Positions 8,412-16,894 of a DNA stretch of 64,000 nucleotides are shown here, piece after piece. The stretch is from JADGNZ01 sp963715895 (GTDB taxonomy: Bacteria > Acidobacteriota > Thermoanaerobaculia > Gp7-AA8). The notes below the pieces were generated by a model. The model did not search any database and was not told where the DNA came from. It worked only from the letters and a program-made list of their open reading frames with translations. The position numbers and the translations under genes were made by a program. Positions within the stretch are counted from its first letter, which is position 1. The number at the start of each line of letters is the position of its first letter. The DNA lies in NCBI GenBank assembly GCA_963715895.1, contig OY970284.1, positions 4,216,001 through 4,280,000 of the forward strand, written 5' to 3'.

Positions 8412-10493
8412 CTACCGCCACCCCCTCACCTTCTCCGCAACCGCCTCGGGCGTAAAACCGAAGTGCTTTTCGATGTCGGCCAGCGGGGCAGAGGCGCCGA
8501 AGCGGTCGATGCCGATGATGAGGGCGTCGTGGTTGACGTACTTGTACCAGCCGGACGAGCGGCCGGCTTCGATGGCGACGATGCGGCTGCGGTCGCCGAG
8601 GACTTCGTTCTGGTATTCGACAGGTTCGCGGTCGAAGATGTCGAGCGATGGCGCGGAGACGACGCGCGCGCGGATCCCTTCCTTGCGCAGCAGCTCCGCG
8701 GTACGTACGGCAAGCGTCACTTCGGAGCCGGTGGCAATGAATGTGAAATCGCCGTCGGCATAGCCGTCGAGCACGTAGGCGCCCCGCCAGATCTGGTGCG
8801 GATCGAAATCGGCGGCGTGCGGGATGATGTCGACCTTCTGCCGCGTGAGCACGATGATCGTCGGCCCTTCGTGCTTGTTCCCGATCGCCCACGCCCAGGC
8901 CATCCCGGTCTCGGCGCCGTCGGCGGGACGGAAGAGAGTCATATTCGGAATCAGGCGGAGCGAGAAGAGCTGCTCGACCGACTGATGGGTCGGACCGTCT
9001 TCGCCGAGAAAGACCGAATCGTGCGTGTAGACGAAGATCGACGGAATCTTCATCAGCGCGGCCAGCCGGATGGCAGGCCGCATGTAATCGGAGAAGATCA
9101 GGAACGTCGAGCCGTGGGCGCGGAATGGGCCATACAGCGTCATGCCGTTGAGCTCTGCCCCCATGGAGTGCTCGCGGATGCCAAAATGGAGGTTCTTTCC
9201 CTTGAACAGATCGAACGGGGGCGGGTCATTGACGTCGTCCTTCAACCGTTCGATCGAGCCGCCATTCTTGAAGTTGGTCTTCGTCGATGACGCCAGGTCC
9301 GCGGCGCCGCCGACGACGAACGGCGCGATGTCGCCGATCTTCTGGATGACCTGGTTCGACAGTTCGCGCGTGGCGATCGGCTTGTCGGTCTTGCCGGCAT
9401 CGACGAGCTGCAGTTCGTAGCCTTCCGGCAGCGAATGCGACCAGTAGGCGTCCCAATCCGAGGCAAGCTGCGGGTTGCGCTCGCGCCACGCGGCCATCCC
9501 GCTGTCCCACTGCTTGCGCGCCCGCGCGAGCCTCTTGACCTTACGCGCGAACTCGGCACGCACCTCATCGGGAACGTAGAACGCCGGCTCGGCAGGCCAT
9601 CCGAGGGCCACCTTCGTTGCCGCTGCCTCCTCGGGGCCGAGCGGTTCACCGTGCGCGCGGGAGGTACCGTGGAACTTCGGACTTCCCCAGCCGATGACCG
9701 TCTTGGCCATGATCATCGACGGCTTGTCGGTGATCCTCTGCGCTTTGCGGATGGCCCTGCGCACGGCGTCGCGGTCGTGGCCGTCGATCTTCTGCACGTG
9801 CCAGTGCGCGGCTTCGAATCGCTTCTTCACATCCTCCGACATCGAAAGGCGCTTGTCGCCGTCGAGAGTGACGTCGTTGTCGTCGTAGAGGTAGATGAGA
9901 TTGCCCAATCCGAGGTGTCCGGCCAGCGACGCGGCCTCGGAGCTGATTCCTTCCTCCAGATCGCCGTCGGAGCAGATGACGTAGATCCAGTTCTGGACCG
10001 GCCGGAACGGATCATCGGTATTGAAGCGCGCCGCCAGCATCTTCGAGGCGATGCCCATGCCGACGCCGTTGGCGAACCCCTGACCCAGCGGGCCGGTGGT
10101 GACCTCGATTCCGGGAGCGTCGCCGTATTCCGGATGGCCGGCGGTCTTCGAGCCCCATTGCCGGAAGCTCTGGAGCTGCTCCATGGTCATCTCGGGATAG
10201 CCGTTGAGATACAGCAGCGAGTAGAGGAGCATCGAGGCGTGGCCGGCGGAAAGGACGAAGCGGTCGCGGTCCTGCCACGACGGTTGCTTCGGATCGTGAC
10301 GCATGAAATCGGTCCAGAGGACGAAGGCCATGTCGGCCATCCCCATCGGGGCGCCGGGATGTCCGGACTTCGCTTTCTCGACGCCGTCGATGGCGAGGAA
10401 GCGAATGGTGTTGACACAAAGCTCTTCGAGCCTGTCTTTGGTTCCGGCGCTCTCGCTGCTGGCCTCTGCCGCTCCGCCCGTCTGTTCGTCCAT
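8412..10493 (-). CDS. tkt: Transketolase
   Basis: ~693 residues, normal full length. It transfers two-carbon units between sugar phosphates using thiamine diphosphate in the pentose phosphate pathway. Visible hallmarks: AKSGHPGAPMGMA, TTGPLGQGFANGVGMGIA, the ThDP motif around ICSDGDLEEG with the downstream YDDN, and GIREHSMGAELNGM with FVYTHDSVFLGEDGPTHQ in the pyrimidine-binding domain. Start fixed by GGAGGA five to six bases before the ATG. First gene of the apparent tkt / hydrolase / nfeD / stomatin run. Confidence 0.96.
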   Translation of the reverse strand: MDEQTGGAAEASSESAGTKDRLEELCVNTIRFLAIDGVEKAKSGHPGAPMGMADMAFVLWTDFMRHDPKQPSWQDRDRFVLSAGHASMLLYSLLYLNGYPEMTMEQLQSFRQWGSKTAGHPEYGDAPGIEVTTGPLGQGFANGVGMGIASKMLAARFNTDDPFRPVQNWIYVICSDGDLEEGISSEAASLAGHLGLGNLIYLYDDNDVTLDGDKRLSMSEDVKKRFEAAHWHVQKIDGHDRDAVRRAIRKAQRITDKPSMIMAKTVIGWGSPKFHGTSRAHGEPLGPEEAAATKVALGWPAEPAFYVPDEVRAEFARKVKRLARARKQWDSGMAAWRERNPQLASDWDAYWSHSLPEGYELQLVDAGKTDKPIATRELSNQVIQKIGDIAPFVVGGAADLASSTKTNFKNGGSIERLKDDVNDPPPFDLFKGKNLHFGIREHSMGAELNGMTLYGPFRAHGSTFLIFSDYMRPAIRLAALMKIPSIFVYTHDSVFLGEDGPTHQSVEQLFSLRLIPNMTLFRPADGAETGMAWAWAIGNKHEGPTIIVLTRQKVDIIPHAADFDPHQIWRGAYVLDGYADGDFTFIATGSEVTLAVRTAELLRKEGIRARVVSAPSLDIFDREPVEYQNEVLGDRSRIVAIEAGRSSGWYKYVNHDALIIGIDRFGASAPLADIEKHFGFTPEAVAEKVRGWR

Positions 10494-10599
10494 GCGTCCT
10501 CCGGTGCTCGCCGCTGATCCAGCGAGCCGCCGGATTATACCCAGCGCCTTCCGGGCCAATCATCCGAAAGGCTGCGGCGAAAAGCTCTCGAAGCGGACC

Positions 10600-11091
10600 C
10601 TAACGAACATCCAAGTGCGTTGACGCGAGCTGCGCAATCGCTTGATGCTGCCTCCCCCACTCCGCCCACACGCCCGTGCTCCATTCGCGGACGGCGGCGG
10701 CGTGGTCGTCGGAGGTGGCGACGTCGAAGATCGTGCGTGGCCAGACGATGGACGGGGGATCGAAATGCGGCCAGTCGCGGACGCGTGACGCGAGCGTTTG
10801 CAGGTACGGGGCGACGGAGGGAGGCGGGATGGCGCGCTCCAGGACGAGGTACAAGCCCGTCAGGTGAATACAGACCGATTTGTCCGGATGACGTCCGCCG
10901 GCGTGTTGCACAGCGTACGCGTCGACCGTCAGTTGGTGCACCTGCCCGAAGAGCGCGGCGTTGCTGAACTCGTCGCCGATGACCTCGGTGAAGACGCTCC
11001 AGCACTCCTGCGAGGTGTTGAAGTAACCGTCGTAGGTTGGGGCGTCGGTTGTCGGCATCGACAGGCCGCAGCCGGGGCAGAGGGATTCAAC
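10600..11091 (-). CDS. DUF5946-like small protein, start codon unresolved
   Basis: The product begins near CPGCGLSMP, followed by an AA composition typical of DUF5946 proteins (FNTSQECW, VHQLTVDAYAVQH, SVCIHLTGLYLVLE, DVATSDDHAAAVREW). The CPGCG motif normally sits within the first residues, but no ATG, GTG or TTG lies just before it. The nearest upstream start is at 11265, deep inside the protease gene; the first internal ATG (11058) would lose the two cysteines. A rare start or a small sequence error is possible. The right end given here is only the estimated domain edge. The function of the family is unknown. Confidence 0.7.
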   Translation of the reverse strand, partial: VESLCPGCGLSMPTTDAPTYDGYFNTSQECWSVFTEVIGDEFSNAALFGQVHQLTVDAYAVQHAGGRHPDKSVCIHLTGLYLVLERAIPPPSVAPYLQTLASRVRDWPHFDPPSIVWPRTIFDVATSDDHAAAVREWSTGVWAEWGRQHQAIAQLASTHLDVR

Positions 11092-12364
11092 GGTGCCAGA
11101 GTTGATTCGGCTGTCCTTTCTCCCACGGTTTGTACGCGAGGACGAAATCGATGCGGCGGCCGAGGGATGGGTGGGAGTAGTACCACCATTCGATGAAGCG
11201 TGGGGGGCGGGGATCGGCTTTCGAATCCTCGGCAAACTTGACGAAGGAGCTGGCCATCGCCTCATTTTTGTGCGTCAGCTCAAGGCCGAAGACGTCGGCC
11301 TGATGCTCGATGTGGCGCGAGTAGCCGGAGTAGACCGGCGAGAGGAGAAACGCCAGTAGGCTGCTGACGGCGAGCAGCCACGGCAGCGCGGCGGGATCGC
11401 CGCGTTCTCCGGTACGCCAGCGCACGCCCCATCGCACCAGGCCCCATTCGAAGAGCCGCTGCGCGATGAAAAAACCGAGAAACGTGATGAGGACACTGAA
11501 GGCGATCCCCTGCCAGAGATGGTTGAGAACGTAGTGACCCATCTCGTGTCCCATCACGGAGAGGATCTCGTCGCGGTCGAGCTTGGCCAGGATCGTGTCC
11601 CACAGGACGATGCGCGCCGACGGGCCGATTCCGGTGACGTAGGCATTCATCTCCTTCGTCTGCTTCGATTTGTCGACTTCGAAGACACGGCTCTGCTCGA
11701 TCCCGGCGCTCGACGCTTCCGCGAGCAGAGCCTGCCGCAGAGAGGCATCGCGCAGGGGGCGGAAGTCGTTGAAGAGCGGATCGATGACCAGCGGCGTGGC
11801 CAGAACGCCGAGGATGATCAGCGGGATGGTCCCTGTCCAGAGGACGATCCACCAGCGGCGGATGCGTCGGATGATGATCAGCGCGATCGCCGCCAGCGGC
11901 GTGAAGATGACGATATTCACTCCGAGCCCTTTGCCGAAATCGCCGAGCCAACCGGCCAAGCTCTGATCGGTGAGATCGAACTGGTGCGGCACGACGAAGC
12001 CGCCGTAGAAATCGAGCGGGAACGTCAGCGCCGCCGTGACCAGCGAGAGGAGAACGAAGTAGAGCATCGCCGCGACGAAGGGCCATCGCACGCAGCGCTG
12101 CGCGAAATCGCGCATCCGGGCCGACCACCCCGTGGCCAGGATGAGCAGAAGGATGGCGATGCCGTAGACGGAGTCGGTGAAGTAGAGCGCTTCATCGATC
12201 CGGCTATGACGGATCATTTCGGGGGTGACGTGGACGGTGAAGCGCTTCGCGGTTGTCGGTTGTCGGTTAGCGGTAGTCGGAGTGCTGACTCCCGACACCC
12301 GCGTTGGTTGCCCCAACATCGTCAGAGCCACGACGATCACACCGAGCAGCATCAACTTGCGCAT
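11087..12364 (-). CDS. M48 family (Ste24/HtpX-like) membrane metalloprotease
   Basis: 425 residues with a signal or anchor helix, several membrane helices and VMGHEMGHYVLNHLW, the HExxH zinc site; the third ligand is the Glu-containing EHQADVFGLEL. The layout matches CAAX-protease-1/Ste24 peptidases, which cut membrane or lipidated proteins. Residues ~22-42 (SGVSTPTTANRQPTTAKRF) are low complexity and encoded by a copy of the dispersed GTTGTCGG repeat, so an in-frame insertion after the signal segment is likely. Start at the ATG opening the hydrophobic N-terminus. Confidence 0.9.
   Translation of the reverse strand: MRKLMLLGVIVVALTMLGQPTRVSGVSTPTTANRQPTTAKRFTVHVTPEMIRHSRIDEALYFTDSVYGIAILLLILATGWSARMRDFAQRCVRWPFVAAMLYFVLLSLVTAALTFPLDFYGGFVVPHQFDLTDQSLAGWLGDFGKGLGVNIVIFTPLAAIALIIIRRIRRWWIVLWTGTIPLIILGVLATPLVIDPLFNDFRPLRDASLRQALLAEASSAGIEQSRVFEVDKSKQTKEMNAYVTGIGPSARIVLWDTILAKLDRDEILSVMGHEMGHYVLNHLWQGIAFSVLITFLGFFIAQRLFEWGLVRWGVRWRTGERGDPAALPWLLAVSSLLAFLLSPVYSGYSRHIEHQADVFGLELTHKNEAMASSFVKFAEDSKADPRPPRFIEWWYYSHPSLGRRIDFVLAYKPWEKGQPNQLWHR
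12241..12302. repeat. GTTGTCGG-class repeat lying inside the M48 protease gene
   Basis: On the plus strand this stretch reads CGGTTGTCGGTTGTCGGTT and continues with AGTCGGAGT / ACTCCCGAC. These are the same words as the intergenic hairpins, but here it is inside the 5' part of a coding region and in frame. Only one arm is well formed. Confidence 0.7.
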
Positions 12365-12388
12365 GAGGCGATTATCATCGCACGCACG

Positions 12389-12868
12389 ATGGCCTTCACG
12401 ATTCGCGAAGCAATGGAGTCCGACGTTCCTCTGATCCTGCAATTCATCCGTGATCTGGCCGAGTACGAAAAGCTGGCCCATCTGGTCGTGGCGACGGAAG
12501 GAACACTGCGCGAGACGCTCTTCGGCGGCACTCCGTTCGCCGAGGTTCTGATCGCGGAGGAAGAAGGAACGGCGGCCGGATTCGCGCTCTTCTTTCACAA
12601 CTACTCCACCTTCCTGGCGCAGCCGGGGATCTATCTCGAGGACCTCTTCGTCAAGCCGGAGCTCCGCGGGCGTGGCTACGGCAGGGCATTGCTTACGCGG
12701 CTGGCGCAGATCGCGTGCGAACGCAACTGCGGACGCGTCGAATGGGCAGTGCTCGACTGGAATGAGCCGTCGATCGCGTTCTACAAGTCCCTCGGCGCGC
12801 GGGTAATGGACGAGTGGCACACGTTCCGGCTGACGGGCGAGGCGCTCGGGAAGCTGGCAGGGAGTTAG
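12389..12868 (+). CDS. GNAT family N-acetyltransferase
   Basis: 159 residues. The acetyl-CoA pocket motif is LEDLFVKPELRGRGYGRALL, followed by WAVLDWNEPSIAFYKSLGA, typical of diamine (SSAT-like) GNAT enzymes; the N-terminus has IREAMESDVPLILQFIRDLAEYEK. It transfers acetyl from acetyl-CoA to an amine, plausibly a polyamine or amino acid. It is transcribed divergently from the M48 gene with a 24-bp gap. Its TAG stop forms the edge of a hairpin repeat. Confidence 0.9.
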   Translation: MAFTIREAMESDVPLILQFIRDLAEYEKLAHLVVATEGTLRETLFGGTPFAEVLIAEEEGTAAGFALFFHNYSTFLAQPGIYLEDLFVKPELRGRGYGRALLTRLAQIACERNCGRVEWAVLDWNEPSIAFYKSLGARVMDEWHTFRLTGEALGKLAGS

Positions 12869-12939
12869 TGGATCAGTGGATTAGTGGACTAGTGGATTAG
12901 GCGTTCACGAACCGACGAATCACTAATCCACTGATCTAC
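12868..12939. repeat. Hairpin repeat of GTGGATTAGTGGA words
   Basis: Left arm 12868-12886 and right arm 12921-12939 pair over 19 bp with one mismatch (core GATCAGTGGATTAGTG). The arm begins in the last base of the acetyltransferase stop codon. Extra copies of the AGTGGA word occur in the loop. Probable terminator-like member of a second word class. Confidence 0.8.
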
Positions 12940-12986
12940 TAACCTGGTCACTGGCCGTTCCCGTCCGCGCGACTTACCTTGATCCC

Positions 12987-13274
12987 ATGCGCCGTCTCGC
13001 TCTTGCACTGGCCCTCCTGCTTGCGGCAAGCACTGCCTCGTCGACGAAGCCGGTCGATTTCGAGACGCAGATCGAGCCGATCCTCAAAGGGAAGTGCCAG
13101 CCGTGCCATTTCCAAGGCGGGGTGATGTACGCGAAACGTCCGTTCGACAGGGCATCGACGATCGTGGCCCTCGGGGAGAAGCTCTTCACGCGCATCAAGG
13201 ATGAGAAGGAGCGCGCGCTCATCCGCACCTTCCTCGCCGAACAGAAGAGCCAGCAAAGCAGCCCGGCACGCTGA
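12987..13274 (+). CDS. Small secreted c-type cytochrome-like protein
   Basis: 95 residues. Signal peptide MRRLALALALLLAASTASS, then FETQIEPILKGKCQPCHFQGG with one CxxCH heme-c motif, and a C-terminal helix ERALIRTFLAEQ. The DFETQIEPIL..C..CH pattern resembles the cytochrome-c domains of planctomycete and acidobacterial surface proteins. Probably periplasmic electron transfer. Only 17 bp separate it from the kinase gene. Confidence 0.8.
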   Translation: MRRLALALALLLAASTASSTKPVDFETQIEPILKGKCQPCHFQGGVMYAKRPFDRASTIVALGEKLFTRIKDEKERALIRTFLAEQKSQQSSPAR

Positions 13275-13291
13275 GCTATCATTCGGGCCTC

Positions 13292-15304
13292 ATGGCCACG
13301 ATCCCCTGCATCCGTTGCGGAGTCCAGATCGACCGCGAGTTCAAAGCTTGCCCGCACTGCGGCGAGCCGGTGACTGACTTCCTGCGCGAGTACGCGGACA
13401 AGCCAATCGACGGCAAGTACAGGATCGTCGAGCGCCTCGGAATCGGCGGCATGGGCGAGGTTTTCAAGGTCGAGCACACCTTCCTCGGCTCGACGCGCGT
13501 GGTGAAGATCATCCGCGCTCAGATCTCCGAGAGCAGCGACATCCACGAGCGCTTCCTCCGCGAAGCGCGCATGGCCACGAAGGTCCAGCATCCGAATGTG
13601 GCCACGCTCTACGACTTCTCCGCTCTCCCCGATGGCTCGCACTACATGGTCTGGGAGTTCATCGAAGGGGAGAATCTCGCTCAGATTCTGAAGCGCCGCG
13701 GAACGCTGGCGCCGCGTCACGCCGTGCGCATCGCCATCCAGGCGCTGGCCGGCCTGGAGGCCATTCACCGCGCAGGCATCGTCCACCGCGACATCAGTCC
13801 CGAGAATCTGATGATCACGCACGCCGCGGACGGCTCCGAGTTCGTGAAGATCATCGACCTCGGCGTGGCCAAGGCTGCCGAAGCGGATGTGGCCATGACC
13901 CAGACCGGCATGTTCGTCGGCAAGTTCCGATACGCCTCCCCCGACCACCTCGGATTTCTGCACGCCGGCGAACGGATCGACGGCCGCGCCGACATCTACT
14001 CGCTGGCTGTGGTGCTGTTCGAGATGCTCACAGGACGTCCGCCGTTCGAGGCGACATCGCCGCACGAGTACATCCTTCACCACTCGCGCGATGAGTATCT
14101 GATCTCGCCCGACCTCGACCGCATTACCGGCGACCCGGCGCTGCAGACCGTGCTTGCGAAGGCTCTCGAACGCGACCGCAACAAACGTTTCGCCACCGCA
14201 CGCGAGTTTTCCGATGCCCTGGCCGCGATCGAGCCGACTCTTCCCGATGAAACGTCGATCACAGCCGCGCCGTTCGACGCCGACGCCACGATGCGCACGG
14301 AGCGGACAGGCACAGTGCCCGTCCCACCGGTGTCAACCGCCGCCCCCACCGTCACTCCCGCTCCTCCCCCTGTCCAGCCACCGGCGGCAGCGCATTCGGT
14401 GACGCGGCCGGCGACGGTGCCGTCCTCTGCTCCTCCCCCGCCGCCGCAGTTCGAGGCTCCGCCAACTGTCGTCGACCCGATGCCGATGGCGATGCCGGCT
14501 GCTCCCCCGCAACCTCAGGCAGCGGCCGCACCCCCGAAACGCGGCAGCGGCCCCATGATCGCAGTCATCATCATCGTCCTGCTCGTCCTCGTTGCGATGG
14601 CAGCGGTCGGCGTGATCGTGCTGAGGAAGTACGTGCATTGGCCACTGACGACCACGACAATCACATCCACGACATCGACAACCACGACGACGACCGCCAC
14701 AGCCTCGGCGGCCCCGTCGCAGACGAGCGTCGACGTCACGCCGCCAGCGCCGGTCATCATCGACAATACGACAACTCCGACGACGACAACAGCGACGCCG
14801 ACGACGCTATCGGCTCCTATCGTTCCGCCTCCGACGACCACGCACGCCTCGGTCAAACCGAAACCGGTCCCGGTGGAGACGCCCGCACCGGTGGAGGAGA
14901 CGGCGGAACCAGAACCTGCGCCAGTTCCCGCATCAGCGGCGCCGACGTTCCGGGAACGAGGCGACAGCAGCGGCAATGAGGCCGCGGTTGCCGCGCTGCA
15001 TCGTGAGATCGGCGGGGTCACGCGGGTTTACCTGACCGGCGGCGACGCGGAAATGATCAAACAGTTGTCCGACGCGTTACGCGGGCGCGGCGTCAGCGTC
15101 GGCGAAGGCGCGCCGGTCGAGATCCGCTTCACCGGCTCGGTCGAATCTCATGGCTTCGGCAAGAAGAGCCGGTCGGCAACCGCCACCATCAGAAAGAACG
15201 GCCGTCCCATTTTCCAATACGTGATGCCGCGCGAGGATTACCGCGTCGGCGACAGTCCCGCCGAGGCATTCGCCAGGATACTGAGCGACGCGCTGGCCCG
15301 GTGA
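13292..15304 (+). CDS. Zinc-ribbon Ser/Thr protein kinase with one membrane helix
   Basis: 670 residues. A zinc ribbon (C6, C9, C20, C23) precedes a Hanks-type kinase domain (~42-310): glycine loop LGIGGMGEVFKVEH, VVKII for the ATP-binding Lys, HRDISPENLM catalytic loop, and DLG in place of DFG. A Pro/Ala-rich linker follows, then a membrane helix (~429-453), an extracytoplasmic Thr-rich stretch and a ~130-residue C-terminal domain (VTRVYLTGGDAEMIKQLSDAL). It probably senses an envelope signal and phosphorylates cytoplasmic targets. The DLG variant is common in bacterial kinases and does not imply inactivity. Confidence 0.93.
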   Translation: MATIPCIRCGVQIDREFKACPHCGEPVTDFLREYADKPIDGKYRIVERLGIGGMGEVFKVEHTFLGSTRVVKIIRAQISESSDIHERFLREARMATKVQHPNVATLYDFSALPDGSHYMVWEFIEGENLAQILKRRGTLAPRHAVRIAIQALAGLEAIHRAGIVHRDISPENLMITHAADGSEFVKIIDLGVAKAAEADVAMTQTGMFVGKFRYASPDHLGFLHAGERIDGRADIYSLAVVLFEMLTGRPPFEATSPHEYILHHSRDEYLISPDLDRITGDPALQTVLAKALERDRNKRFATAREFSDALAAIEPTLPDETSITAAPFDADATMRTERTGTVPVPPVSTAAPTVTPAPPPVQPPAAAHSVTRPATVPSSAPPPPPQFEAPPTVVDPMPMAMPAAPPQPQAAAAPPKRGSGPMIAVIIIVLLVLVAMAAVGVIVLRKYVHWPLTTTTITSTTSTTTTTTATASAAPSQTSVDVTPPAPVIIDNTTTPTTTTATPTTLSAPIVPPPTTTHASVKPKPVPVETPAPVEETAEPEPAPVPASAAPTFRERGDSSGNEAAVAALHREIGGVTRVYLTGGDAEMIKQLSDALRGRGVSVGEGAPVEIRFTGSVESHGFGKKSRSATATIRKNGRPIFQYVMPREDYRVGDSPAEAFARILSDALAR

Positions 15305-15359
15305 GCCCGGTAGTTTCGTTCGCGCGGCCTTGCGTGTCGAACCTGGCGGGAGGATCGCC

Positions 15360-15764
15360 ATGCACGTCAGCTCGCACACCGCGCTCGAATCGAATATCAA
15401 CGTCACCCCTCTGGTCGATGTCTGCCTCGTTCTGCTGATCATCTTCATGGTGGTCATGCCTGTGATCGTCAACGGGGTGCCTGTGAAACTGCCGATGGCG
15501 AAGGGCGAGCACACCCGCGATGGGCAGCACCAGCTCGCGATCACGGTCAAGGACGACGGCACGGTCTATCTCGGCACGGTTGCCGTCCGCCAGGAGCAGG
15601 TCGCGTCGGAACTGCAACGGTTGCACGGCGAATCTCCCGACCGCGAAGTCGCCGTCCGCGGCGATCAGAGCGTGGCGTACGGGGAGGTAGTGAAGGTTCT
15701 CGACGCCTGCCGGAGCGCCGGCTACAGCGATGTGCGGCTGATGTCGCAGCCGGTAGCGCATTGA
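15360..15764 (+). CDS. ExbD/TolR family biopolymer transport protein
   Basis: 134 residues. Start ATG 15360 is placed by GGGAGG eight bases upstream. The layout is one membrane helix near the N-terminus (INVTPLVDVCLVLLIIFMVV) with the conserved Asp in PLVDVCLVLL, then a periplasmic domain ending SAGYSDVRLMS. ExbD/TolR subunits couple proton flow to TonB- or Tol-dependent work. No ExbB partner is adjacent; the kinase gene ends 55 bp upstream. Confidence 0.9.
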   Translation: MHVSSHTALESNINVTPLVDVCLVLLIIFMVVMPVIVNGVPVKLPMAKGEHTRDGQHQLAITVKDDGTVYLGTVAVRQEQVASELQRLHGESPDREVAVRGDQSVAYGEVVKVLDACRSAGYSDVRLMSQPVAH

Positions 15765-15830
15765 TGATGGGAGACCATTTCGCGCGGAGACGCGGAGGAG
15801 GGCTCGGTAGCGAGCGCCAGAGCGTCTTTG

Positions 15831-16127
15831 ATCCATCCATGGATGGAGTGAACGCGTCGCGAAGTGAAGTGCAAGATCTCGCCGGTGATCTTGAATACAT
15901 CCATGGATCGAGTGAACACGACGCGAGGTGAAGTGCAAGATCAGGCTTGTGATCTTGAATAGATCCATGGATCGACTGAACACGACACGAAGTGAAGTGC
16001 AAGATCAGGCTGGTGATCTTGAATCGATCCATGGATCGACTGAACACGACGCGAAGTGAAGTACAAGATCAGGCCTGTGATCTTGAATAGATCCATGGAT
16101 CGAGTGAACAGCTCTTGAAGTGGTGCA
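15831..16127. repeat. Exact 64-bp tandem array carrying a palindrome and a hairpin per unit
   Basis: CCATGGAT recurs at 15837, 15901, 15965, 16029 and 16093, always exactly 64 bp apart. Each unit has the palindrome ATCCATGGAT, then GTGAACACGACGCGAAGTG, then a stem-loop CAAGATCA-N6-TGATCTTG. The units differ by a few substitutions and the last decays after ~16110. The gap from 15765 to 16196 holds no gene. Reading frames through it only translate the repeat. Confidence 0.9.
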
Positions 16128-16138
16128 AGACCACGCGC

Positions 16139-16196
16139 CCGCGGCGCAGACAACCGACAACGCGCCCGCAAGGCGCAGACAACGCGCGAAGCGCCG
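16139..16196. repeat. Degenerate GTTGTCGG-class repeat next to the TetR stop
   Basis: CAGACAACCGACAACGCG followed by a second GCAGACAACGCGCGAAGCG runs straight into the TetR stop codon (TTA on the plus strand, 16197). It matches the right arm of the dispersed hairpin family without a complete left arm. Confidence 0.7.
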
Positions 16197-16811
16197 TTAC
16201 GCCTCGTGACGCAATCCGGTCAGGAGGGCGAAGAAGATGGCGCGGATCTCCTGGTCGGTGTAGGGGCTCGGTTTGCCGGCGCGTTGGGCGACGAGGCGAT
16301 CGCGGATCATCGCTTCGGTCGCGCCGAGGAGTGCGGAGGCGATGGCCTCGTCGCTAACGTCGGTCCGGAATGTGCCGTCGCGTTTGCCGCGGTGGATGAG
16401 CACGCGCAGAAGGTTCTCGAATTCGATGAAGCCCTGGGACAGCAGGATCTCCGAACTGCCGCCACGGATGCGTCTGCCCTCGAACAGCAGCAGGTACGCG
16501 AGATCGCTGTCCCTCCCGAAGGCCTCGGTGACGGTCTCCAGCACGGCCGCCAGCGCTTCGCGCGCATCGGTTGCGGCGACGACCACACCCTGAATGTGCG
16601 GATTGAGCGACCCCCAGCAGTCGTTGAAGATCGCTTCCAGAAGTCCCGCTTTCCCCCTGTAGTACCGGACGAGCTGTGATTCCGAGGTCGCGGCTTCCCG
16701 GGCGATGATCGCGGTCGAGGTCTGCTCGAAGCCGAAGCGGGCGAAGAGCGCCTTCCCGGCTTCGATCAGGCGGCGGCGAGAGGTCTGGGTGCTGTCGGCA
16801 TCGACCGTCAT
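16197..16811 (-). CDS. TetR/AcrR family transcriptional regulator
   Basis: ~204 residues. The N-terminal HTH (~residues 10-56) reads RRRLIEAGKALFARFGFEQT and IAREAATSESQLVRYYRGKAGLLEAIF, typical TetR. The C-terminal helical domain is a ligand sensor of unknown specificity. No efflux gene is adjacent; the divergent neighbour is Uma2. Start at M of MTVDADSTQ; an upstream ATG at 16856 would add 15 residues. Confidence 0.9.
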   Translation of the reverse strand: MTVDADSTQTSRRRLIEAGKALFARFGFEQTSTAIIAREAATSESQLVRYYRGKAGLLEAIFNDCWGSLNPHIQGVVVAATDAREALAAVLETVTEAFGRDSDLAYLLLFEGRRIRGGSSEILLSQGFIEFENLLRVLIHRGKRDGTFRTDVSDEAIASALLGATEAMIRDRLVAQRAGKPSPYTDQEIRAIFFALLTGLRHEA

Positions 16812-16894
16812 AGGTCTTGCTATGGTAGTTATGCCGTTCGATTGCGTCAATTGCACAACCGCGAAATGGGTGCAACACGACCAGACTGGCGTTC

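Noticed and set aside
15831..16127. CRISPR array
   Set aside because: Units are contiguous tandem copies without unique spacers, and no cas genes are present.
15547..16171. Frames reading RSMDLFKIT-type repeats on the minus strand
   Set aside because: They are translations of the 64-bp array in several frames, with no start signal.
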